Shown piece after piece: positions 25,946 to 38,441 of a stretch of DNA of 64,000 nucleotides. How positions within the stretch are numbered: the stretch's first letter is position 1; the number at the start of each line of letters is the position of its first letter. Below the pieces are notes generated by a model. It ran no database searches. It was not told where the DNA came from and saw nothing but the letters and a program-made list of their open reading frames with translations. This DNA comes from Sulfurovum sp. TSL1. GTDB taxonomy: Bacteria > Campylobacterota > Campylobacteria > Campylobacterales > Sulfurovaceae. The position numbers were made by a program, and so were the translations under genes. The stretch covers positions 186,001 to 250,000 of the forward strand of contig NZ_BPFI01000002.1 of NCBI RefSeq assembly GCF_019972135.1, written 5' to 3'.

Positions 25946-26797
25946 TTAACGGATCTCCGCAATGAAGGCATCTTTTTGGATCTGTTTTTTGATAGTATCT
26001 AAAAGTGCCACAGCATCGGATCTTTGTCTGTAGGGTCCTATAAGAAGTTTGATGATCTCTTTGCCCTGGAGAGAAAATGCGATAAGCTTATAGTGGTATC
26101 CTGCTCTAGTAATTTTCTGAAGCAATGCATCCTGTGGTCTTCCGGAGAAGGAGCCTAACTGTACATAAAAGTTGCCTAAAACATGTTTCTGTGTGACTTT
26201 AGGCAATGTAGTGACGGGAGAAACTTTGTCTTTTAACGCTTCTTTTGTTTTCCATGGTTTGGTATCGTCCATTGCGATCTTTTCTTTTGAATCAGGAAAA
26301 TATCTTCGGCAGATACGCAGTCTTTTTTTATAATATGGTGAAGTATTGAGGTTGGAATAGACGATCTCATATTCAGTGGTGCTTGCATGGGTAAACCAGC
26401 CGTTACCCAGATACATACCTACATGGGTGATATTTCCTTTGGGATCTTTGTCCGTGTCAAAGAAGATGAGGTCACCATAGACCAGTTCATTCATTTTGAT
26501 CTCATTTCCGTTTTTTGCCTGTTCTCTGGCAACTCGGGGTATCTCTATACCCATACTGCCGTACAGATAGTAGGTAAAACCGGAACAGTCAAACTGATCG
26601 GGACCTTCCTCTGCCCACACATAAGGCTTTCCCTGAAGTTCTTTCACCATTTTGTCAAGGTGCTGTTTACTGGGTGCATATTTGATCATCGGTTTTTGAA
26701 TCGCATAATTGGGATTTTTAGGATGAGGATCAGGTTTACATGCAGTAAGCAGCACTAAGAGTGTAAAGGTGAAGGAGAGAGAGACGATCTTTTTCAT
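25946..26797 (-). CDS. NlpC/P60 cell-wall peptidase lipoprotein with SPOR domain
   Basis: This ~283-residue lipoprotein has the signal MKKIVSLSFTFTLLVLLTAC (lipobox LLTAC). The NlpC/P60 domain carries the catalytic Cys in FDCSGFTYYLYG, His in ITHVGMYLG, and a third polar site FTHAS. A C-terminal SPOR domain (FYVQLGSFSGRPQDA...KLLIGPYRQRSDA) would bind denuded peptidoglycan at the septum. The frame reaches 26830, but the signal peptide favours the internal ATG at 26797. A shorter paralogue lies directly upstream. Confidence 0.87.
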   Translation of the reverse strand: MKKIVSLSFTFTLLVLLTACKPDPHPKNPNYAIQKPMIKYAPSKQHLDKMVKELQGKPYVWAEEGPDQFDCSGFTYYLYGSMGIEIPRVAREQAKNGNEIKMNELVYGDLIFFDTDKDPKGNITHVGMYLGNGWFTHASTTEYEIVYSNLNTSPYYKKRLRICRRYFPDSKEKIAMDDTKPWKTKEALKDKVSPVTTLPKVTQKHVLGNFYVQLGSFSGRPQDALLQKITRAGYHYKLIAFSLQGKEIIKLLIGPYRQRSDAVALLDTIKKQIQKDAFIAEIR

Positions 26798-26842
26798 ACG
26801 TTTAGGATAGATGACTCCATTGAAATTCACTGGATCAACGCT

Positions 26843-27475
26843 TTAGCTCGGTACAGCTTTTTTAGGCAGTTTCATGCCTGGCTGCCACGGTGTGGTATAG
26901 CGTGAAGTCGTAATTTCCATTTTTTCCAAAGGGACATCACAATTCATATATTTTGCACGTTCATCTTCACTCAAATAGCGTTTACATACTTTCATACGTT
27001 TGACATAGATGGGTTCTTTGTCAAAGTGACTGACCGTGACCCTTCTATCCTTACTGCTCGCATGTGCGAACCACCCATCACCTAGATAGATACCTACATG
27101 ATTGATCGTTTTGCTTCTTTTGTTTGGAGAACCGAAAAAGATGAGGTCACCGTAATATAAGTTCTTAAACTTCACCTGTTTACCCATCTTTGCCTGTTCC
27201 CTTGCAACACGGGGGATCTCTATCCCCATAGATCCGTAAATATTATAGGTAAGTCCTGAACAATCAAAGGCATAAGGCCCTTCTTCTGCCCATACATAAG
27301 GTTTTCCAAGATAAGAATAGAGCAGATCCTGAATATTATTTCTGTTGGGAGTGCAGGTTTTTTCAGGTTTGATGATTTCATAATTGGGGTAACTGTAGGG
27401 CTTCTTCTGCGCACACCCGTTCAAAAGAAACAGGGTTGAAATAAAGAGTAAAATATATTCACATTTGACTTTCAT
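26843..27475 (-). CDS. NlpC/P60 cell-wall peptidase lipoprotein (paralogue without SPOR)
   Basis: This 210-residue lipoprotein (signal ILLFISTLFLLNGC) has the same C40 domain as its neighbour: KPYVWAEEGPYAFDCSGLTYNIYGSMGIEIPRVAREQA with catalytic Cys, and NHVGIYLGDGWFAHAS. The two proteins share long identical stretches, so they are a tandem duplication. This copy lacks the C-terminal SPOR domain. It would cut peptidoglycan stem peptides in the periplasm. Confidence 0.88.
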   Translation of the reverse strand: MKVKCEYILLFISTLFLLNGCAQKKPYSYPNYEIIKPEKTCTPNRNNIQDLLYSYLGKPYVWAEEGPYAFDCSGLTYNIYGSMGIEIPRVAREQAKMGKQVKFKNLYYGDLIFFGSPNKRSKTINHVGIYLGDGWFAHASSKDRRVTVSHFDKEPIYVKRMKVCKRYLSEDERAKYMNCDVPLEKMEITTSRYTTPWQPGMKLPKKAVPS

Positions 27476-27487
27476 AGGTATACCTCT

Positions 27488-28525
27488 CTACAATATTAAC
27501 ATCGCATCCCCATAGGAGAAAAATCTATACTTTTTCTCTATGGCCTCTTTATATAAGTCTAACGTTTTTTCTCTTCCGATAAAAGAAGAGACAAGCATGA
27601 TAAGGGTACTTTTAGGCAAATGAAAATTGGTGAGTAGATAGGTGACTCTTTGGGGCGGATTGGAAGGATTTAAGAAGAGATCACACTCCCCCTGTGTCTT
27701 TTTCGTCCGTGCATAATACTCGATCGTTCTGGTCACGGTTGTCCCTATGGCCAACAGAGGAGTATCGCTGTCAAGTACTTTTGCAGAGGTTTCAGGAATT
27801 TCAAAATACTCAGAGTGCATAGGATGGTCCAGTATCTCTTCGGCTTCGACAGGTTTAAAAGTGCCCGCACCCACATGGAGTGTGACCGTATGTGTTTTAT
27901 GTCTCGCTTTTAACGCGGTGAAAAGTTCAGGGGTAAAATGAAGAGAAGCAGTAGGGGCGGCCACAGCACCGGCATTTTTGGCAAAGAGCGTTTGGTAGTC
28001 TGTTTCATCTTCTTGATTGTCTTCTCTTTGCATATAGGGCGGCAAAGGGATATGCCCTATGGTATCAAGCACAAGCACCAGTTCCTCAAAACGTATCTCT
28101 TTGCCATGATGTGTAAACGTCACGATACGTGAACCGTCATCATTTAATCCTGTCACCGTAGCTACAAGTGCATCATCAAAAACAAGTTCCGTGCCTATCT
28201 TGACCTTGCCCCGGATGAGTACAAGATAATGGTGTGCATCCAAGGGTTTGTTAAAGAGAAGCTCTACCTGACCCCCACCCTGATTATTGAGAGATCTTTT
28301 ATGACCAAAGATACGTGCTTTGATGACACGTGTATCATTGAGAAAGACATCACACTCTTTTGGAAGATACTCCAGTAAGTGTTTAAACGTAGTATGGGTT
28401 ACTGTGTCGGTTTTTCTGTCATACACCAGCAGCTTTGCATGGTCTCTGGGCTGAACGGGTGCAGTGGCTATGAACCCTTCGGGGAGTTCATAGTCATAAT
28501 TTTTTGTCAGAAGCTCTTCATTCAT
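27488..28525 (-). CDS. queA: S-adenosylmethionine:tRNA ribosyltransferase-isomerase
   Basis: This 345-residue enzyme makes epoxyqueuosine in tRNA from preQ1-tRNA and SAM. Family motifs are visible: YDYELPEGFIATAPVQPRDHAKLLV, NDTRVIKARIFG, GHIPLPPYMQRED, TASLHFTPELF, HVGAGTFKPV and LTNFHLPKSTLIMLVSSF. It lies 8 bp from tatC, in the order queA-tatC-tatB on the minus strand, known from C. jejuni. Confidence 0.96.
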   Translation of the reverse strand: MNEELLTKNYDYELPEGFIATAPVQPRDHAKLLVYDRKTDTVTHTTFKHLLEYLPKECDVFLNDTRVIKARIFGHKRSLNNQGGGQVELLFNKPLDAHHYLVLIRGKVKIGTELVFDDALVATVTGLNDDGSRIVTFTHHGKEIRFEELVLVLDTIGHIPLPPYMQREDNQEDETDYQTLFAKNAGAVAAPTASLHFTPELFTALKARHKTHTVTLHVGAGTFKPVEAEEILDHPMHSEYFEIPETSAKVLDSDTPLLAIGTTVTRTIEYYARTKKTQGECDLFLNPSNPPQRVTYLLTNFHLPKSTLIMLVSSFIGREKTLDLYKEAIEKKYRFFSYGDAMLIL

Positions 28526-28533
28526 ACAGAGGG

Positions 28534-29325
28534 TTAGAGTGTGCTTTGGGCAGTTTCTTCATCTGCATCTTCATCCTCATCTTCATCTTCAACGTGTGGA
28601 TTCACGACACGTACGATGAGGATAGAGAGACCATAAAGGAGGACAAGCGGTGCAGCCATAAGAAGCTGGGTCAGTACATCCGGTGGTGTAAGCAGTGCAG
28701 CCACGACAAAGATGATCAGTACAGCATATTTGAAAAAATCTTTAAGTGTTTTATCCGTAACAAGGCCGAGAAGGGCTAAGAAATAGGCAAATACCGGCAG
28801 TTCAAATGCAATACCGAATCCCATCATGATCTTTGTAAAAAAGCCGACATAGTCTTCGATATTGATCAGTGGCGTATAGAGAAAAGAACCAAAGGTAATG
28901 AGGAACTGAAATCCAAATGGCGTCACGACATAGTAGGCAAACAGCACACCTACAAAGAACATGACGGAACCGCCTATCACAAATGGAAGGATCATCTTTT
29001 TTTCATTATTGTACAGGCCGGGTGCAACAAAAAGCCAGATCTGATAGAGTATGAACGGCAGTGCACCCAAGATACTCGCAAAAAATGAAACTTTCAGTGC
29101 GACAAAAAATGCACCGCCGACCTGGTGGGTCGTTACCATGCCATCAGCAGCCTTTTTTGAAAGGTGTGCCACTTGGTCCAGAGCCTCGTTCAAAGGTGCA
29201 GTGATCCATGCCAATATCGCTTCATGAAAGAAAAATGCAATGACAAATGCAATAAATACCGAGAGTACTGAGAGTCCGAGTCTTTTTCGTAGTTCAACAA
29301 GGTGAGGCCTTAATTCACTAAACAT
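28534..29325 (-). CDS. tatC: Sec-independent protein translocase TatC
   Basis: This 263-residue protein is the Tat core receptor with six membrane helices. It starts MFSELRPHLVELRKRLGLSVLS, the typical N-terminus, and has the periplasmic/TM pattern FYALQ-type segments (LPFILYQIWLFVAPGLYNNEKKM; GFFTKIMMGFGIAFELPVF). An acidic Asp/Glu tail ends the protein. It overlaps tatB's stop by one base. The Rieske and FccB-like proteins in this window have Tat signals and are likely clients. Confidence 0.95.
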   Translation of the reverse strand: MFSELRPHLVELRKRLGLSVLSVFIAFVIAFFFHEAILAWITAPLNEALDQVAHLSKKAADGMVTTHQVGGAFFVALKVSFFASILGALPFILYQIWLFVAPGLYNNEKKMILPFVIGGSVMFFVGVLFAYYVVTPFGFQFLITFGSFLYTPLINIEDYVGFFTKIMMGFGIAFELPVFAYFLALLGLVTDKTLKDFFKYAVLIIFVVAALLTPPDVLTQLLMAAPLVLLYGLSILIVRVVNPHVEDEDEDEDADEETAQSTL

Positions 29326-29786
29326 TATGCATCACCTTCAGGTTTGTCTGTTGTTTCATCCGTCGCTTCTTTTTTCTTTTGCTTTTTTGGCTTTGTAAAT
29401 GTGACCGTGTCATTCTTTGCCTCAACCTGTGTGGCAACACCTTCGTTTTGGGCTGTTTCTGCAGTGTCAGATTGATTCTCTTTCGAAACTGCTTTAGGAG
29501 ACTCTGTTGAGATCTCCTCCTCAAACTCATCAAAATCTATGTTTTTAAAATTTCTCAGTTCGTTGGTTGCATCATCCAGTTGTTTTTTATAATTGAGCGC
29601 TTCTTCTTTAAGGTCTGCGATCTTCATCTCTTCTTCAAGAGAACTTTTTGCCTCACTTACGGTCTTTTTAACACCTTTGATAAATTTAGCGACCTCTATC
29701 ATTGCCTGAGGTAGTTTATCTGGCCCCAAAAAGAGTATAGCAACAATGGAAATAAGAAGTAACTCAGTAAAGCCGATACCAAACAT
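29325..29786 (-). CDS. tatB: Sec-independent protein translocase TatB
   Basis: This 153-residue protein has the TatA/B N-terminal hairpin (MFGIGFTELLLISIVAILFLGPDKLP), an amphipathic helix (QAMIEVAKFIKGVKKTVSEAK), and a long charged C-terminal tail. The Glu in FTELL and length favour TatB over TatA. No tatA is in the window. It precedes tatC with a one-base overlap. Confidence 0.92.
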   Translation of the reverse strand: MFGIGFTELLLISIVAILFLGPDKLPQAMIEVAKFIKGVKKTVSEAKSSLEEEMKIADLKEEALNYKKQLDDATNELRNFKNIDFDEFEEEISTESPKAVSKENQSDTAETAQNEGVATQVEAKNDTVTFTKPKKQKKKEATDETTDKPEGDA

Positions 29787-29823
29787 AATATACCTTGTAA
29801 TTTAATTGCTGTATTTTATCAAA

Positions 29824-30879
29824 TTATCCTAAAATGTAGAGTGCGAGTTCATCACTCAGGAAGAAATTATCATTATAGTAATGTGTAGTATCGCAGCGCA
29901 GTTTCTTTTTTTCACAAAGTGTATATGCTTTTTGTAGCATCGCTTCTGTAAGAAGAGCCTTTTCTACACCTACGCTGCTTCGTAAGCCCAAAAAGATCTT
30001 TTCTGTCAGCAGTTCATCCGGGGTGAGTGCTTCTTCTGTGATGCTAAGCGGATCTGCCACATAGGTTTCGATATCGGTTTGGGGATAAAAACGTCTGTTC
30101 TTTAAAAATCCTACGGCACCGGCGCCTGCACCTATATAGTTCTTGAGTTCCCAATACCCTCTGTTATGTCTGCTTTGATAGGTACCGAAGTTTGAGATCT
30201 CATAGGCCTTAAAGCCTCGTTTTTCTATCTCATCGGAGACAAAGAAAGCAAGATCCTCATTGTCCTGCCTCAACTCAGGGGTCATTGAAAACTTTGTCCC
30301 GTCCTCTATGGTCAGTTCATAGGCAGATATATGATCGATAGGCAGAGAAAAGGCTTCCTTTATGTCATCTAAAAGCAGTTCTTTTGTGTCACCCCGGTAG
30401 TTGTAGATCAGATCCAAAGAGAGATGCTCAAATCCAAGCGCTTTGGCAGTATGTATGGCGTCTTTGGCCTGTTGCGGGTTATGTGCCCGGTTCAGGGCTT
30501 TGAGTTTTTGTGCATGAAAACTCTGCACCCCGAAACTGACACGGTTCACACCAAGTTTTCTCATCCCCTCAAGCCACGCTTTGTCTGCAGAGTTCGGGTT
30601 TGCTTCTGTAGTGATCTCCGCATTTTTTTTCAGATAGGGATGAAGCAGTTCAAAAATGGGAGCATAGAGTTCAGGGTCTACCGTTGAAGGTGTCCCTCCG
30701 CCTATAAAAAGCGTTTCTACACTTTGCGGTTTGACATCAAAACGTCCCAGTTCAAAAGTAAGTTGTTGATAGAGCGCTTTCATATATTTGGACTGGGTTT
30801 CAAATTTATCGACATAGGTGTTGAAGCTACAGTAGTGACACTTAGAATCACAGTAGGGAATATGAAGATAAATTAGCAA
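29824..30879 (-). CDS. hemW: HemW-type radical SAM heme chaperone
   Basis: This 351-residue radical SAM protein has the 4Fe-4S motif CDSKCHYCSF near its start, and GGGTPS and SFGVQSF motifs. The heme-binding HNRGYW motif (HNxxYW) is typical of HemW rather than HemN. It likely inserts heme into respiratory proteins. The start is a TTG at 30879 directly before LIYLHIPYCD; this N-terminus matches the family. Confidence 0.92.
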   Translation of the reverse strand: MLIYLHIPYCDSKCHYCSFNTYVDKFETQSKYMKALYQQLTFELGRFDVKPQSVETLFIGGGTPSTVDPELYAPIFELLHPYLKKNAEITTEANPNSADKAWLEGMRKLGVNRVSFGVQSFHAQKLKALNRAHNPQQAKDAIHTAKALGFEHLSLDLIYNYRGDTKELLLDDIKEAFSLPIDHISAYELTIEDGTKFSMTPELRQDNEDLAFFVSDEIEKRGFKAYEISNFGTYQSRHNRGYWELKNYIGAGAGAVGFLKNRRFYPQTDIETYVADPLSITEEALTPDELLTEKIFLGLRSSVGVEKALLTEAMLQKAYTLCEKKKLRCDTTHYYNDNFFLSDELALYILG

Positions 30880-31066
30880 ATAGTTTTCTCACTTTTCAAA
30901 TGTTTGTAACCGCAGTTTAGATAGAATAATATCAGAAAATCAGGAATGTATCGATAAACTTTAGTCAATTTAGAGTAAAAATACAATTTGGTGCTGATTA
31001 TCAAAAGAGGCGCATCTCTTTGCTTTCCTTTGGAAGAAGAAGGCACAGTACCAATGCAATAGAAGA

Positions 31067-31591
31067 ATGGAATCTTTGTTGCGTCCTATTGAATTAGATA
31101 GTGAAATGAGTAAAAGTATGCAAAAGAAAAAGAGCTATAGGCCCAATGTTGCAGCTGTAATACTCTCTTCCAGATATCCGGACAAGTGTGAGTTCTTTGT
31201 AGCACATCGAAGTGATATCAAGAACGCATGGCAATTTCCTCAAGGGGGTATCGATGAAGGTGAAACACCTCGAGAAGCACTGAAACGGGAATTGCTGGAA
31301 GAGATAGGCTGTGATAATGTAGAGGTACTGGGGGAGTTTCCGGAATGGATCACGTACGACTTTCCCAAAAGATCACGAGGTAAGACATACCCTTTTGACG
31401 GGCAGACACAAAAATATTTTTTGGTACGCCTTAAAGAGAGTGCAACCATCAATTTACAGGCATATGATATTCCTGAATTTGAAGAGTATGAGTTTGTAGA
31501 GTATGAACAGTTATTTAAAAAGGTGACCTACTTTAAACGCAAAGTCTATCGTAGGGTGATCGATTATTTTATAGAAGAGGGTTTGATATAG
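31067..31591 (+). CDS. rppH: RNA pyrophosphohydrolase (Nudix)
   Basis: This Nudix hydrolase of up to 174 residues removes pyrophosphate from RNA 5' ends, starting mRNA decay. The Nudix box is clear: GGIDEGETPREALKRELLEEIG. The family context WQFPQGG and YRPNVAAVILSS fits RppH/NudH. The first ATG (31067) has no convincing ribosome-binding site; ATGs at 31106 or 31118 may be the real start, giving a length nearer the usual 155-160. It ends one base before lysC. Confidence 0.92.
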   Translation: MESLLRPIELDSEMSKSMQKKKSYRPNVAAVILSSRYPDKCEFFVAHRSDIKNAWQFPQGGIDEGETPREALKRELLEEIGCDNVEVLGEFPEWITYDFPKRSRGKTYPFDGQTQKYFLVRLKESATINLQAYDIPEFEEYEFVEYEQLFKKVTYFKRKVYRRVIDYFIEEGLI

Positions 31592-32797
31592 ATGTTAGTT
31601 GTACATAAATATGGCGGTACAAGTGTTGGAGATTTAGATCGTATTGAAAATGTGGCCAACCGTGTAGCCAAAGCAAAAGAAGCGGGTAATGACATTGTGG
31701 TCGTTGTCTCTGCGATGAGCGGTGAAACCAATAAACTCATAAGCTATGCAGAGCACTTTACAAAGAATCCTGCAAAAAAAGAGATGGATATGCTGCTGAG
31801 TTCGGGAGAACGTGTTACGGCTGCACTGCTCTCTATTGCTTTGCAGTCAAAAGGCTATGATGCCGTAGCCATGACCGGACGCCAAGCGGGTATCGTGACA
31901 GACAATACACATACCTATGCACGGATCGAGTCTATAGATCCGTCTGCAATGCAGGATGCCATAGGTGAAGGTAAGATCGTCATTGTTGCAGGTTTCCAGG
32001 GTATCAATAAAGACGGTTCGGTCACGACACTGGGACGTGGCGGTTCGGATCTTTCTGCTGTTGCACTGGCTGGAGCCTTGAAGGCTGACCAGTGTGAGAT
32101 CTATTCTGATGTGGATGGTATCTATACAACAGATCCGCGTATTGAACCCAATGCAAAGAAGCTCGACACGATCTCTTATGATGAGATGTTGGAGCTTTCG
32201 TCACTGGGTGCGAAGGTGTTACAGAACCGTTCAGTGGAATTGGCAAAAAAACTTAATGTAAAACTCTACGCTAAAAGCAGTTTTAGCGACAATGAAGGTA
32301 CGCTTATTACAAAGGAGAGCAATAGTATGGAAGAGGTATTAGTAAGTGGTGTTGTCCTTGACAAAAACCAAGCAAGAGTGACACTCAGAGGTGTTTCAGA
32401 CAGACCGGGGATCGCAGCAGAGATATTTACCATGTTGGCAGAGGCGAACATTAATGTCGATATGATCATTCAGAATATGGGGACCGACGGTTCTACAAAT
32501 CTTGGCTTTACGGTACCGCAAAGTGAACATGAAAATGCCAAAAGACTGATGGAAAGTTTTGACCATGATATTCAGGGGATGGATTTTGATGAGCATGTCT
32601 GTAAAGTTTCTGTGGTGGGTGTAGGTATGAAATCTCACTCAGGAGTGGCTGCTGCAGCATTTACTGTACTTGCTGAAAATAACATCAATATACAGATGAT
32701 CTCTACATCAGAGATAAAGGTCTCTATGGTGATAGATGAGAAGTATGGCGAGCTTGCTATCCGCGCACTTCATGAAGCTTACGAATTAGACAAGTAG
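31592..32797 (+). CDS. lysC: Aspartate kinase
   Basis: This 401-residue enzyme phosphorylates aspartate at the start of lysine, methionine and threonine synthesis. The kinase domain begins MLVVHKYGGTSVGDLDRI (KxGGTS) and has TLGRGGSDLSAVALAGAL and EIYSDVDGIYTTDPR. Two ACT domains follow (residues ~265-400: VTLRGVSDRPGIAAEIF; SVVGVGMKSHSGVAAAAF), which give feedback control by lysine and/or threonine. It opens the lysC-hobA-holB-folP run typical of Campylobacterota. Confidence 0.97.
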   Translation: MLVVHKYGGTSVGDLDRIENVANRVAKAKEAGNDIVVVVSAMSGETNKLISYAEHFTKNPAKKEMDMLLSSGERVTAALLSIALQSKGYDAVAMTGRQAGIVTDNTHTYARIESIDPSAMQDAIGEGKIVIVAGFQGINKDGSVTTLGRGGSDLSAVALAGALKADQCEIYSDVDGIYTTDPRIEPNAKKLDTISYDEMLELSSLGAKVLQNRSVELAKKLNVKLYAKSSFSDNEGTLITKESNSMEEVLVSGVVLDKNQARVTLRGVSDRPGIAAEIFTMLAEANINVDMIIQNMGTDGSTNLGFTVPQSEHENAKRLMESFDHDIQGMDFDEHVCKVSVVGVGMKSHSGVAAAAFTVLAENNINIQMISTSEIKVSMVIDEKYGELAIRALHEAYELDK

Positions 32798-32801
32798 CCT
32801 G

Positions 32802-33350
32802 ATGCAGCAGCTTTTAAAGTGGACACTGGAGACCATTCGTGAAGAGGAGTCCTCTTTCTCATGGATGGAAGAGTACCGTTATGAGTGGGCACCTTTAGCC
32901 AAAAGTGCAGTTTCACAGAGTATTGAAGGAAAAACAGCACTGATCATTACGGATGAATCCCATGAGTGGTTTGCTAAATATATCTTGAATCATATCAATG
33001 ATCTGAAAAAGAACAGGCCGCTTCTCCCTTTTTATGCTTTATTGAGCTGCTTCCCGCATCTTCATGCGATGAAATCGACACAAGATCTGCAACTGCTTGA
33101 AGATATGCTGGAGATCTCTTATCCTAACGGTTATTATATCTGGTATATCGGCAAGGGAGACCACCCTTTGACAAAACTCGCCTACAGAAATGAAAACAGT
33201 TTTTTGTGGGTCATGGATGAAGAGGTCCAAGACAGTTTTGCCTTCCGTAGTTCGGATCCTTTACTGGATATTAAACTCCTACAGCTCTACAAGCTTTTTG
33301 ACAATACACTCTCAGCAGCACTTTTCGGGGACCTAGATCTAGAGTCATGA
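32802..33350 (+). CDS. hobA: HobA, DnaA-binding initiation factor
   Basis: This 182-residue protein matches the Campylobacterota-specific DnaA-binding protein HobA in size and place. Visible segments are EEYRYEWAPLAKSAV, ALIITDESHEWFAKYI, NRPLLPFYALL, and YIWYIGKGDHPLTKLAYRNENSFLWVMDEE. HobA promotes DnaA assembly at the origin in Helicobacter pylori, replacing DiaA. It lies between lysC and holB, as in H. pylori and C. jejuni. Confidence 0.92.
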   Translation: MQQLLKWTLETIREEESSFSWMEEYRYEWAPLAKSAVSQSIEGKTALIITDESHEWFAKYILNHINDLKKNRPLLPFYALLSCFPHLHAMKSTQDLQLLEDMLEISYPNGYYIWYIGKGDHPLTKLAYRNENSFLWVMDEEVQDSFAFRSSDPLLDIKLLQLYKLFDNTLSAALFGDLDLES

Positions 33351-33961
33351 GACTAGTTAGCCAAGTGATCATCAGCAGCGATATCGATGACACGGTGATC
33401 CAGCTCGAAGGACTGCAGCAAAATGAACGTTTTGTAAAGATCATCAAAGAAGATAATTTTTTAGTCGAAGATGCAAAACTGGCGATAGAAAAGGCGCATA
33501 TGGCCAGCGATGAGACCACTGTCATCATACTTGCGGCAAAAACGTTCTCTCCAGTGGTACAGAACAAACTTTTAAAAGTGATAGAAGAACCCCCGCCCAG
33601 AACAGAGTTTGTTCTCATTACACCGAATAAAGCGACGATCCTGGATACGATCCGTTCACGTTTGCCTATCACGGTATGTGCTTCGTATGTAGAAGAGGAA
33701 GCGTTGGAACTGGATGTAGCACAACTCTCTTTGGCTACGGTCTATGGGTTTGTACAGACCCATAAACGTACAGATGCCAAAGCAATGAAAACACTTGTGG
33801 AACGTATCAGCAAAGAGGCTATCCATTCACAGGCCTATTATCTGGATGAAAAAACGTTAAATCTATTTTCGAATGCCTTTATCGCTTTGGATGTGGGATC
33901 CCCACCACCATTTGTACTGAATACGCTACTTTTGAAACTTCTGGCTCGAAAAAAACGGTAA
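33347..33961 (+). CDS. holB: DNA polymerase III delta' subunit
   Basis: This 204-residue protein is a short HolB-type clamp-loader subunit. Motifs include TVIILAAKTFSPVVQNKLLKVIEEPPPRTEFVLITPNKATILDTIRSRLP, the sensor-like region where E. coli has SRT/SRC. It lacks a P-loop and most of the N-terminal Walker region, as in other epsilon species. It overlaps hobA (ATGA). Confidence 0.9.
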   Translation: MRLVSQVIISSDIDDTVIQLEGLQQNERFVKIIKEDNFLVEDAKLAIEKAHMASDETTVIILAAKTFSPVVQNKLLKVIEEPPPRTEFVLITPNKATILDTIRSRLPITVCASYVEEEALELDVAQLSLATVYGFVQTHKRTDAKAMKTLVERISKEAIHSQAYYLDEKTLNLFSNAFIALDVGSPPPFVLNTLLLKLLARKKR

Positions 33962-33988
33962 AATATATTAAGACTCTAAAGGGGCCTC

Positions 33989-35128
33989 ATGAAAATATAT
34001 CAACTTGGACATATCACAGACAAAAAAGCAGCCCTTAAAGCACTCAATGTAGAGAGTGGCGGTGTGGATATAATGGCAAAGAAGATGGAACTTCTCCATT
34101 TTTTCATCAAAGACCTTAAAACTCCCGCTGCAAATATACTCAAACAAGATGCCCTCAGCATAGGCGCAGAACTTGCTGTGCCCGGAGGGGTCATACTCTG
34201 TGAAAAACCCACTTATGACTGTATTCTTATGGGAACGAGAAAACATATGGAGACCCTTTCTAGAAAAGAGTTGGCACAGCCTTTTGGACTTAAAACGGTT
34301 GCTATGGAACTGAAGAGATTTCTCTCCGCTAAAACCTATCCTACACAGATCATGGGTGTGATCAATGCGAACGATGACAGTTTCTTTTCGGGAAGCAGAT
34401 TCAAGGCTGAAGATGCCATCAGAAAGATCAAAGAGATGATAGACAAGGGTGCAACGATCATCGATATCGGCGCTGTCTCTTCCCGTCCGGGGGCAGATGA
34501 GGTCAGTGCAGAAGAGGAGTTGGCACGCATGAAACCTGTCTGCGACATCATCAAAGCGGAAAAACTCTATGAGCAGGTAACATTTTCTGTAGACAGTTAT
34601 ACCCCTGTTGTCGTTGAGTATGCGCTTCAGAGCGGATTCACGCTGATCAACGATATCACGGGAGCGAGTGATGATACGCTTATCAAGCTTGCAGTGAAAT
34701 ATGATGCCAGGCTTTGCATCATGCATATGAAAGGCACGCCGAAGACCATGCAGAGTGACCCACACTATGATGATGTCATGGTGGAGATCAGTGATTTTTT
34801 TGAGGCGCGTATCGCTCAATGTGAAGCATTGGGGATTCAGAGAAAAAACATCATTCTGGATGTAGGGATAGGCTTTGGCAAAACCTTGGAACACAATCTG
34901 ACGTTGATCAGGAACATGGCGCACTTTAAAGTCTTTGGCTGTGAAGTGCTGGTGGGTGCAAGCAGGAAAGGGATGATAGACAAAATCAGCACTTCCACAC
35001 CGGAGCAACGTTTGCCGGGTACCTTGGCGATCCACCTTAAAGCGGTTGAGAACGGGGCTTCGATCGTACGTTGTCATGATGTGGCTGAGCATCAACAGGC
35101 TTTGGCAGTTTTGAGAGCGATGCAGTAA
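33989..35128 (+). CDS. folP: Dihydropteroate synthase with N-terminal extension
   Basis: This 379-residue enzyme joins p-aminobenzoate to dihydropterin pyrophosphate in folate synthesis. The catalytic domain begins near 115 (IMGVINANDDSFFSGSRF) and has IDIGAVSSRPGA, SVDSYTPVV, INDITGASDD, CIMHMKGTPKTMQ, DVGIGFGKTLEHN and GASRKGMI. The first ~110 residues are an extra domain seen in Campylobacterota. The start has AGGGG upstream. Confidence 0.95.
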   Translation: MKIYQLGHITDKKAALKALNVESGGVDIMAKKMELLHFFIKDLKTPAANILKQDALSIGAELAVPGGVILCEKPTYDCILMGTRKHMETLSRKELAQPFGLKTVAMELKRFLSAKTYPTQIMGVINANDDSFFSGSRFKAEDAIRKIKEMIDKGATIIDIGAVSSRPGADEVSAEEELARMKPVCDIIKAEKLYEQVTFSVDSYTPVVVEYALQSGFTLINDITGASDDTLIKLAVKYDARLCIMHMKGTPKTMQSDPHYDDVMVEISDFFEARIAQCEALGIQRKNIILDVGIGFGKTLEHNLTLIRNMAHFKVFGCEVLVGASRKGMIDKISTSTPEQRLPGTLAIHLKAVENGASIVRCHDVAEHQQALAVLRAMQ

Positions 35129-35132
35129 GATC

Positions 35133-38439
<3,307 letters not shown>

Positions 38440-38441
38440 CG

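Noticed and set aside
26387-26758. 123-codon plus-strand frame
   Set aside because: It is antisense to the NlpC/P60-SPOR gene and has no support.
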